A stretch of 64,000 nt of DNA from Xenorhabdus koppenhoeferi (lineage in GTDB: Bacteria > Pseudomonadota > Gammaproteobacteria > Enterobacterales > Enterobacteriaceae). A program made the position numbers and the translations under genes. Positions within the stretch are counted from its first letter, which is position 1; the number at the start of each line of letters is the position of its first letter. The notes under the pieces are model-generated. The model had not been told where the DNA came from, searched no databases, and saw only the letters and a list, made by a program, of their open reading frames with translations. The stretch spans positions 62,001 through 126,000 of the forward strand of contig NZ_FPBJ01000003.1 of NCBI RefSeq assembly GCF_900116635.1, given 5' to 3'. Positions 1 through 9,100 of this stretch are shown piece after piece.

Positions 1-74
1 GTCACATAGTTATCTATGCTCCCGGGGATTTGCTCTCTTGCCGTCGCGATGCAACTTGAAATCCATTGGGTATA
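1..74. repeat. ERIC-type palindromic element, partial (cut by window edge)
   Basis: This is the right part of an ERIC-like repeat. It shares the core (cacatagttatctatgctcc), the ccgtcgcgatgcaacttgaaat arm and the terminal attgggtata with the full copies at 19677-19804 and 58768-58893. It lies upstream of pth; the other half is outside the window. Confidence 0.85.
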
Positions 75-141
75 TATCCTTCAAATTATGCCTTTGTTTT
101 CTGCCTCTAAAAAAATAAAACACATAATGAGTTTTGTACTC

Positions 142-177
142 AGGCCTTGAGATAGGTAAACTAAGGCCCTTTTTTGT
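142..177 (+). terminator. Possible rho-independent terminator upstream of pth
   Basis: A short stem (AGGCCTT pairing with AAGGCC) with a loop of about 15 nt is followed by a T-rich run. It would end a transcript entering from the left. The stem is only about 6-7 bp, so this is tentative. Confidence 0.4.
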
Positions 178-204
178 TTTATTGCCAATAAGCGAACCAA
201 AACT

Positions 205-795
205 GTGAGTAACATAAAATTAATCGTTGGCTTGGCAAACCCTGGAGCTGAATATGTACAGACCAGACATAACGCCGGGGCATGGTTTGTTGATTCATTA
301 GCACAACGCTATAACCAATCTCTAAAAGAAGAAAGTAAATTTTTTGGCTATACCGCCCGTATCAATATAAATGGGCAAGACATCCGCCTGCTGATACCAG
401 CCACTTTCATGAATCTCAGTGGTAAATCTGTCCTTGCCCTTGCCGGGTTCTATCGCATCCAACCGGACGAGATTCTGGTAGCACACGATGAATTGGATCT
501 ACCGCCTGGTGTGGCAAAAATGAAGTTAGGCGGCAGCAATGGCGGTCATAACGGCCTGAAAGACATTCAGAACAAATTCAGCAATAACCCTAACTTTCAT
601 CGCCTGCGCATTGGTATTGGCCATCCGGGTGATAAAAATAAAGTTGTGGGATTCGTACTCGGCAAGCCACCTGCCAGTGAGCAAAATCTGATTGACGATG
701 CCATTGATGAAGCATTGCGCTGCACTGATATTCTGGTTAAAGATGGCATGAGCAAGGCAATTAATCGTTTACACGCATTTAAAGCCAGCGCCTGA
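205..795 (+). CDS. pth: Peptidyl-tRNA hydrolase
   Basis: Cytoplasmic enzyme that hydrolyses peptidyl-tRNAs dropped by ribosomes and so recycles tRNA. The 196-residue product has the family length and is close to the E. coli enzyme throughout. Visible motifs are the N-terminal [19 protein letters not shown] with the catalytic His at residue 22, [18 protein letters not shown] and RIGIGHPGD. The GTG start is chosen because it places the protein N-terminus exactly as in relatives; no strong Shine-Dalgarno is seen. The next gene, ychF, starts 112 bp downstream on the same strand, the same neighbour as in E. coli. Confidence 0.97.
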   Translation: MSNIKLIVGLANPGAEYVQTRHNAGAWFVDSLAQRYNQSLKEESKFFGYTARININGQDIRLLIPATFMNLSGKSVLALAGFYRIQPDEILVAHDELDLPPGVAKMKLGGSNGGHNGLKDIQNKFSNNPNFHRLRIGIGHPGDKNKVVGFVLGKPPASEQNLIDDAIDEALRCTDILVKDGMSKAINRLHAFKASA

Positions 796-907
796 CTGGG
801 AGTACGTGGCGCAGCGAGTTATTGCATGTATAATAGCGCCAATTTTGTGTAACTCACCAACAAGCCTATTGCTCGTTGGTTTATAAGTGATTTAAGGTGA
901 TAAATAT

Positions 908-1999
908 ATGGGATTCAAATGCGGTATCGTTGGCCTGCCTAACGTTGGGAAATCTACATTATTCAATGCGCTGACCAAAGCAGGTATCGAAGCAGCAAAC
1001 TTCCCGTTCTGCACTATCGAGCCAAACACTGGTGTTGTGCCGATGCCAGACTCACGTCTTGACCAATTGGCTGAAATCGTCAAGCCACAACGTATACTGC
1101 CGACTACAATGGAGTTTGTGGATATTGCTGGTCTGGTAAAAGGCGCTTCAAAAGGTGAAGGCTTGGGTAACCAATTCCTGACCAACATCCGTGAAACAGA
1201 AGCAATCGGCCATGTTGTGCGTTGCTTTGAAAACGACAACATCATCCATGTTTCAGGTCAGGTTGACCCTGCTGCTGATATTGACATTATCAATACTGAG
1301 CTGGCTCTGTCGGATCTGGATACCTGCGAACGCGCTATTCAGCGTGTACAGAAAAAAGCCAAAGGTGGTGATAAAGATGCTAAAGCAGAACTGGAAGCTT
1401 TAGAAAAATGCCTTCCCCACCTCGAACAAGCGGGTATGCTGCGTGCTTTAAACCTGAGTGCAGAAGAAAAAGCAGTTATTCGCTACCTGAGTTTCCTGAC
1501 GCTGAAACCAACCATGTACATTGCTAACGTCAATGAAGGTGGTTTCGAGAATAACCCATACCTTGACACTGTTCGTGCCATCGCAGAAAAAGAAGGTTCT
1601 GTCGTTGTTCCTGTTTGCGCTGCGATTGAAGCCGATATTGCAGAACTGGAAGATGCCGACCGCGAAGAATTCATGGCTGAACTGGGTCTGGAAGAACCGG
1701 GGTTGAATCGTGTTATTCGTGCGGGCTATGAGCTGCTGAACCTGCAAACTTACTTCACCGCCGGTGTAAAAGAAGTGCGTGCCTGGACAATCCCTGTAGG
1801 CGCTACGGCTCCGCAAGCAGCGGGTAAAATTCATACTGACTTTGAAAAAGGCTTTATCCGTGCCCAAACCATCGCGTTTGAAGATTTCATCACTTACAAA
1901 GGTGAACAAGGTGCGAAAGAAGCAGGTAAAATGCGTGCAGAAGGGAAAGATTATATCGTCAAAGATGGCGATGTGATGAACTTCTTATTTAACGTCTGA
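908..1999 (+). CDS. ychF: Redox-regulated ATPase YchF (OBG-family)
   Basis: Universally conserved Obg-family P-loop NTPase of 363 residues that prefers ATP and is linked in E. coli to ribosome binding and to oxidative-stress control. The P-loop GLPNVGKST is at residues 9-17, the G3-like [10 protein letters not shown] near residue 70, and the altered G4 motif (NVNE instead of NKxD), which marks the ATP-preferring YchF branch, near residue 207. A TGS domain occupies the C-terminus. The start has a good ribosome site (aaggtga) 7 bases upstream. The gene is followed by an ERIC element and a terminator. Confidence 0.97.
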   Translation: MGFKCGIVGLPNVGKSTLFNALTKAGIEAANFPFCTIEPNTGVVPMPDSRLDQLAEIVKPQRILPTTMEFVDIAGLVKGASKGEGLGNQFLTNIRETEAIGHVVRCFENDNIIHVSGQVDPAADIDIINTELALSDLDTCERAIQRVQKKAKGGDKDAKAELEALEKCLPHLEQAGMLRALNLSAEEKAVIRYLSFLTLKPTMYIANVNEGGFENNPYLDTVRAIAEKEGSVVVPVCAAIEADIAELEDADREEFMAELGLEEPGLNRVIRAGYELLNLQTYFTAGVKEVRAWTIPVGATAPQAAGKIHTDFEKGFIRAQTIAFEDFITYKGEQGAKEAGKMRAEGKDYIVKDGDVMNFLFNV

Positions 2000-2003
2000 C
2001 TTT

Positions 2004-2130
2004 TATACCCAATGGATTTCAAGATGCAGCGCGACGGCAAGGGAATGAATCCCCAAGAGCATAGCTAACTATGTAACTGGGGTGAGTGAGCGCAGCCAAC
2101 AAAGCTGCAACTTGAAAGACGACGGGTATA
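2004..2130. repeat. ERIC element, full length (127 bp)
   Basis: Bounded by TATACCC and GGGTATA, with the diagnostic core gtgagtgagcgcagccaac and imperfect dyad symmetry. The 127 bp equals the length of the enterobacterial consensus. It lies between the ychF stop and its terminator, so it should be transcribed as a long hairpin in the ychF 3' end. Confidence 0.93.
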
Positions 2131-2176
2131 TGTCTCAGGCATCTAACGATGCCTTATAATTAGCAGAAAATTCATT

Positions 2177-2205
2177 AAAATCCACGTAATTCAACGTGGA
2201 TTTTA
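2177..2205 (+). terminator. Rho-independent terminator after ychF
   Basis: A near-perfect stem (AAAATCCACGT ... ACGTGGATTTT) with a small loop, followed by a short T stretch. It probably ends the pth-ychF transcript after the ERIC hairpin. Confidence 0.7.
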
Positions 2206-2399
2206 ACTTTCAGTAGCTTTTTTATATAAAAACCTCAGAGATACATCATTGTTATTTTATAAACAAATCATAAATGCATTGGACAAATAGATAGCCAAAA
2301 TATAGAACACTTGCAAGAATAATCACGTTCAATTCTGATATTGAACATGTTGTAAACGTCGATATATTTATCCATTATGAATAAATGAAATATTGAAAC

Positions 2400-2436
2400 A
2401 TGAATAGAAAATCAGTTGCTTTTATATTGTCATGAA
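2400..2436 (+). pseudogene. Decayed copy of the signal-peptide start of the small peptide gene at 2539
   Basis: The first 32 bases from ATG at 2400 match the start of the gene at 2539 in about 26 positions and encode MNRKSVAFILS before a TGA. This parallels MNKKLVACILT of the intact gene. The segment between them (about 2470-2500) has a scrap resembling the ERIC arm (gcagccaacaaggctg). A tandem duplication followed by decay of the left copy is the simplest reading. Only the start is recognisable. Confidence 0.45.
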
Positions 2437-2538
2437 TCTATCACTGTTAACATCACAGAGTGAATTTCATGAATGCAGCCAACAAGGCTGGAAAACGACA
2501 AGTACTTTTATTTACACACATAAAGAAGGTATGAAATT

Positions 2539-2718
2539 ATGAACAAAAAATTAGTTGCTTGTATATTAACCTTTATTATCGGAACAACTGTTACTGCTAA
2601 TGCCTCAGCTTTTGCTTGTAATATCTTTGGTCCCTCAGCCAAACAAATCTGCTTAGGGGGCTGCGATTTGCTATCAGATAAGGGTTTCTTAGGTTTCCTC
2701 AAAAAAGCCTGTATATAA
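2539..2718 (+). CDS. Small secreted cysteine-rich peptide, unknown function
   Basis: A 59-codon ORF with a clear Sec signal peptide: a Lys pair at residues 3-4, a hydrophobic core (VACILTFIIGTTV) and an ANASA cleavage site, so the mature part should begin near residue 25. The predicted mature peptide of about 35 residues has four cysteines (27, 38, 42, 58; spacing C-x10-C-x3-C-x15-C) and a basic, hydrophobic tail, a layout compatible with two disulfides. A purine-rich ribosome site (gaagg) lies 9 bases before the ATG. It is not recognised as any named family. It stands alone between ychF and the toxin gene, with a decayed paralogous start 139 bp upstream, which supports it as a real duplicated gene. 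Possible roles (antimicrobial or toxin-like peptide) are guesses only. Confidence 0.6.
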   Translation: MNKKLVACILTFIIGTTVTANASAFACNIFGPSAKQICLGGCDLLSDKGFLGFLKKACI

Positions 2719-3114
2719 TCAACATCCAGTGTATTTAAAATATAAATTCTGTTTCATCAATGATTGTATAAAATAAATCTGCATATCAGGCACGTAACCA
2801 TGAAAATCGCTTTTAATAGTCTTAATGTAACAATCATTGGTGAACTGTTTGTGTTTAATGCTTATTTATGATTATTGATTTATAATTTAAACTGGATTCT
2901 TAAAGTAAAGAGTTTTAAACTAAATTATGATTAATGGTTTAGTTTATTAAATTATAATAGCGGGAGTTTTTACTGCGTTACTGTCCAAGCATGTAATCAA
3001 AACTCCCACTATTATTTATTATTATCTGTTCGCATTTATTGTGTTTTTTTTACCAACTAAATTGAATACTTTATCCTTCCAAAGATTTGGATAAATTAAC
3101 CCTTAAATCAAATT
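2719..3114. other. AT-rich intergenic region with one strong inverted repeat
   Basis: No plausible gene is seen on either strand. The one structure is an inverted repeat at 2957-3013: aatagcgggagttttt is mirrored by aaaactcccactatt across a 26-base loop, with T/A-rich flanks. It could be a terminator for the small peptide gene or part of an untranslated RNA. Confidence 0.5.
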
Positions 3115-3135
3115 CGAGAGGCATTTAGCCTCTCC
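3115..3135 (-). terminator. Hairpin just after the toxin gene
   Basis: A perfect 7-bp stem (GAGAGGC / GCCTCTC) with a 5-base loop, 16 bases beyond the stop codon of the minus-strand toxin gene. The T-run is weak, so termination efficiency is uncertain. Confidence 0.5.
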
Positions 3136-3150
3136 TGTCGTTTCCTATAC

Positions 3151-6100
3151 TTAGCTTATGACAAATCTGGAATCAGGTAACAAAAGCGGCTGTTCAACCT
3201 TGGCAGATTGAAGACTTTGCAGCGGGTTCCCCTGAACACTACCAGAATCACGAAATGAAGCCATTGCTTCAATCAGATTTGCCGGGTTAAGGCCTTCCGT
3301 CTCTGAGACAGTAGTGACTGTATGAGCCTCAATGGCTGGTTGCCTGCTGGCCCAGGATAAATCCATCAGTACGCTATTAGTGTCCCCCTGTTTGCTAATG
3401 CTCTCGACTAGGCTCTCCACGTCAAGCATCGGAGAACCCTTCCCCAGATTGATATTCAGATGATTATGGACTTTGGCCTGACTACCAAATACCTGACGCA
3501 CCACTAATGCCGTTCCGTTGCCAGAGTCGGTCAACATCAGATCATTATCGTGCCGGCTCACCAGAATGCTCTCCGGATTGGTTATCGGTAAGATCAGACG
3601 ATCCAAAGCCCAATTCTGATCGTTATTATCGATAATCACCGTACGATAGTGGTCCCACATCTCCTTACTGAGTTGATAAGTGTCGTTATTGGCTCCACCA
3701 TACAGTACCAGACTATCAACACCGTCAAGGATTGGTGGCGTAAGAATGTCATTGTCCTCTCCTCCCTGAAGCAACAAAGATGAATTAATTCGCTTCACCC
3801 CATTAATTTTATTGAGTATCTCACCTCTGTCATTATTGAGCTGGTACAGTTGCTGAGTTGCCTGGTCATACACATACGCCACCTTATTTTTTGCATTGAT
3901 TCCGACAAAACTAAGATGGTCCGAGGCTGGAATTCCATTGCCTGCAAATATCTGACCGCTGTCAACATCAAACCAACTTGGTATACTGCTACTCTGCAAG
4001 GTCAGCACCCCTTCGACATGCCACTGATCGGCAAGTTTAGTGAGTGCCTGTTGCCGGCCGGTCACGTTGTTCTGCTGCCATTCTTTGTCAACACCCACTA
4101 ACTGTAACTTGCCATTATTGGACCGCAACAAAATCTCGCCCTTGGTTGTGATCAGGCGCATGCCAACATCAACCAGCTGTACTTCTTTGAGAGACAACTC
4201 AGGGGTCAATTCACTGGCAACAGGAAGTTGTGCCGAGGTGTCAAGCACATGGTCGGAGCCAAAGGTGGCAACCAACGCATTCGCAGGAATCGCGGGCTGG
4301 AGATATAATTTACCGCTTTCAGGCTCAAAGAGCCGTGCGGAAGTGCCGCCCGTTTCGAACCCCAGAAACTGTAATGACTTACCCTGTAATGCCGCTGAAG
4401 CCACTACCACCTGTCCGTTGTGATACCATACCGGCAGTTGGCTATTGCCATCAGAGCCTTTAACTCCAAACACTGCCAAGGTAGCCCCGCTGCCAGTAAC
4501 GCTGGCCAGATCCTGCCACCAGTGAGCACGTCCCTTGAGCCAATGCTCATTAACTGCTTCATAGTTAAGCTGTCCCAGAGCATTGAGTTGAGCCACACGC
4601 CCATCCTTAGTGATGGCAAGCAAGCTACCATTCAGGTTGACCACGTTGGCCAATGGTGGAGTACTGACGCACAATGCGGTGGGATGGCTGGCGTCAAGAA
4701 CAGTCTGCCCGGGGCCTTCCTGACGGAAAAGAACCTTATGTTTATTACTGTAGAAGAAGAACACTTCTTTACCAGAGAGGTCGGAAATACTGCCCGCTAA
4801 CACCAGATCGGCCGGCATCTGCCAGGCGGGGCCGGTTTCTTTATATGCTTCGGAGTACAAGGTATGATCTGCTGGCGGCTCCAGATTCGGCTTGATCAAC
4901 GTCCCATCGTTGGTACGTATCCAGTAGCGGTGCGCCACACCAGCCGTATCCATACCAAACACCGTGATCAGGTCCGCACTAGTCGGTTGAATCTGTCGTG
5001 CATCCAAGGTATACATTGATGTCCCATTCTGGATGCTATTGTTCTCGTAGCCCTGGAGTATCGCCCCAAGCACATCACCCTGTCGGTCGGTGTTTGCCAA
5101 ATGCTGGAGCAACTCATCATCACCCACCGCACTGACTAATTCCATTCGGTTATCAATGATCCGATAACCCAGCTCAGCTTCTCGCGCTTTCAGCCGATAA
5201 TTGCGCGCCAGATAAACAGCATCCCCTTCTTGCCATAGTCGACTGATCTTGCCCGCATTATGGTTGAACCACGGCATAAACTGCGCATCAACCTGCCCGG
5301 TGGCGATGTCTACCCGCCACGCCGCCGCGTTATCGGCGTCGTAGAAATAGGCGTGGTCGTCCATCACTGCACCCAGTTGGGCGTGTTTAGCCTGTTCGAG
5401 GGGAGTATCGGTGAATATCATCCGCTCCCAGGCAACGTCGTAAAAGGCTTGACCAACATTGCGCCCGTTGTAGTTGTAGTTCTCCACCACCACATATTGC
5501 CCGTGCAACTGGTGCGCTTTGGCCAGATCTTTCAAATGTTGCTCGATTTGCTGACCGGATACTTGCCACTTGCTCGCATCCTCTTTCACCACATCAGCTG
5601 TCAGTTTGGAGAAGTTGATTTCGCGCATCTCGTTTTTGCTGTTGACCACCAGCACCTGTCCGTTCTGGGATGGGTCTAGTTCCACCACGACCCCACCGAT
5701 TTCCACTACCATTACACCGCTTTTCGGTGGTTTTTTTGGGAAGTTGATAGTGCCGTTATCGAGTGAGCTGCTATCAATGATCCAGCGTGATGGTTTATTG
5801 CCACTGCCGTCCGGTTTGAGAACGTCGCTCATGAGCTTCACGCTGGTGCCTTCGTTCAACCCGATCAGATACTCGCCACCTGCGCCTTTGATCTCGTAAT
5901 GCAGGTAGCCGTGCAGCTCCTTAGGTAGTTCTGGCACTATCAGTTTCCTGCTGCTCTGGTCAAGTATGACTTCAATAGGTGTTGCGACATACTCTTGATG
6001 AATCCTGCGGATCGTAACCTCGCCCGGAAAAATGTAAAAATCATAGTCGAAGCCCTTACTCTCTTCGAGCCTGCGGATTACATCGAAACCGGTATCATGG

Positions 6101-9100
6101 CGTGTAGTTGCGCCCGGTAACTGCATATATTCGTATTTAATAAAGGACTTGGGTGTGCCCGGCAAAATCAGCACGTTGCTGTCACTGTACTCGAGATCAC
6201 GGGAAGCCTTTTCATAACCGATCCCGCTGCGTACCTCAATTGCCTGGCTGCGATCGTGCACCATCCTTGGAAAATCGCCGATCCAGAAGAAATAATTGAT
6301 TTTCCCTGAGCCTGTAGAGCCAGAATGGGTACGATAGATGTACTGACTATCGAAGTCGATCTGATGATTACGCAGATCAAGAGTTTTGATCACCGCACCC
6401 GGCAGGGGCACCAGCACCTTATTCTCGTTGTCATACTTATAGCCATTACCCTTGTAGGCATTGTCGAGCATGTCAAAATAGAGGCCCACATTCTTGGCAT
6501 TATTAGCGACCGCACTAAAGGCTTGAGCCAATGCGGTAAAGCCCACGGCCAATCCGCCGAGGAGTACCCCAGCACCACCGAGGACTGCCGCGGCCGTTGA
6601 GGCACCGACCAATCCGGCACCTGCCCCGGCAGCACCGGTAACAAAGCTGGCCGAATCAAACGCCAGTTGAGTCCCGAATACCGCTTTCTGTGTGTCAGTT
6701 TCGGCATGGGCGAGTTCATAGACGTCCAACCCAATAGAGGCTACACCAAAAAGCAAGCCTATGCCTTCGTTGGCGGTATGGGCCAGCGCTGAAGAAAACT
6801 CCTTGAGTGAAGTTTCGGCAGCCACCATTTCGCCGCGCAATGCTGTACGCACCAGCTCGGTAACTTTAACCACATCGTTTACGCTACTGTGTGCCATTTG
6901 AGCGTAGTTGAGGTAACTGTGGATCTTGAGTGCAGCGGCCAGGTCAGGTGAAGAAATCCCATGTGCCGCATCGTTGCGGTTTTTGTTGGCAAACCACTGG
7001 ATCAGTGTCTGTACCGCAAACCCAGCGTTGAGCCCATCAACCGGCGCTGCTTCGCCGACACCACCATTGTGCCGTATCTGGCCACGTTCAAGGGTGAAGT
7101 GCTGATTCAGGGTGTGCATATGCTCATCAATAAAATGGCGAAATTTGACAAAGGTGTCATCCTTGCTACTTATCCACTTATCCTCAAGGGTATCGCGATT
7201 GATGAACTGGACGCGGTAGTCGCCTTCACTCTGTTCCTTAATATTGTCAAACACCGGTATCCAACGCTGGTCAAGCTTGTTTTCCCGGGCAAGATCTGTA
7301 ATGGCTTTGTCAAATCTTGCTCCCCACTGCTCAGCATCAAGGGTAGCCAAGGCAGTGCGTGTCTGAGCATCCCCGGCAATCTTCTCTTGGGCATTGACTG
7401 TTTTCTTGACCCACTGCCGTTGTTCTATAACCGTGGCCAGTTCATCGGGACGGGTCAAGTCAGCCACATTCAAGCCATTGCCCACCGGTATTTTTGCCAT
7501 CTTGACAGGGTCGATCTCCACCAGGTTGAAGGTGGGGGTCAACTTGCTGCCAAGTGAACCATAATGAACGGCCAGTTTGCGTCCCACTAAGTGTTTTTCC
7601 ATGGCACTGGAGAAATTTTTCGTGCTATCAAACGCAAAAATTCCGAAATTTGGATCATAGAAATAGTATCGACGCCCTTCCGCTCCAACAATAACTCCCA
7701 CCATCATTGAGTGATTCCGGGTATTGATAGCAAATGTCGAGGTGCCAGCCGATTCTCTCAGCAGGGAAACAGCCTCGGATAATGTAACCTGCCCTCGTAC
7801 CGTTGATGCCTGTACAGCCTCAACATTGGAGTGCAATTTTACCAGACTGTTTTTTAGCAGTGTGGAACTGCCCGCCTGAGGGGAAGCGGCGGCAAAGAAG
7901 AGTTTTTCCACCAGACTGTTGATTCCCGCCTCACCATTGCTGGCGAGCGCCACCGCCATAGCCCTGACCAAGGGATAGCAACGGCCGCCTGAGACGTCTC
8001 CGACCAATGACAGATAGAAATCTTGTGGCACCAGGTGGCTGGAAATACTTCCGGTACGTTGAAAATCTTCGCTGAATACCGCTGACTGCTTCAGTACTTG
8101 ATCAATGTATTCAGCTTGACTCGCTTCAGTGATGCGACTGATTAAAGCGCCTCGTTGCTGATGAGTTAGTTGGCCCCCCAAAAACAGACTTTTCATCTCC
8201 AGAGCCGACATCCTGTCGTTAAAACCTGGAATGCTGACATCCTGAAAGTTTCGCAAGCCATCAGTCAACTCAGTATTCGCTTCCCTTCTCTGATAAGCTT
8301 CAGCGATAGCATAACGTTCGCCCAAGCTGAGGTTGCGCTCCTGACCGCCGCCCTGAATAGCTGTATCATTAATCTGCAACACGGCATCTATACTGTTCTT
8401 GGATTTAATCTGCTGCCATAACCAGCTTTGTTCGACAGAGAACACTTCACACAAAATTGAATCGTATTGCTCCTTGTAGAACTCCAGCGTAATATCGAAC
8501 TGTTTTATCTGTTGATCAATCAGGGCAAGTTGAGAGCTTTTTCTGGTGCTGTTTCGGATATTATACAGTTTGTTTCGTTTGTCCACCAATGGCTGAGTCT
8601 CTGCCGTGATCTTGGCTTGAACCTCGTCACGCAACTCAATCCACGCTGCAATAGCCGGGTGATGAGGAGAAAACTCCTCCCCTTTATATATACCATCAGA
8701 GACCCCTTCGACTGGTATTCCGAACTGGGTAGCGACTTTTTTGAGTTTTTGGTGAATTTTTTCACGGTAATCAGTGAATTGGGTCTGATTATTCTCAGTC
8801 ACTTGGCTATTAGCGACCTGAACCGCTATGGGTTCCTCGCCACTGCGTAGCTTCGGCCAGAGCATATGACCGTCTCGCTGATACTCCTGACGCTGGAACA
8901 CCAGTTGCCATTCACCATTGACGTATTGCATGTAAGCCGCAGCAAGACCTTCAGCAGTACCTGCTACTTGATAATCCTTATAGTCCACTGCCATGACCAC
9001 ATTGTCATACAGCAACGAACTGTTAACCCGACCATCATGGTAGACTCGATAAGTATTGTCATCAAGGTTGGTCACCACAATTGAACATCCCGACAATGAC

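Noticed and set aside
2508..2702. 64-codon minus-strand ORF
   Set aside because: It is the antisense of the small secreted peptide gene, which has the better ribosome site and signal peptide.
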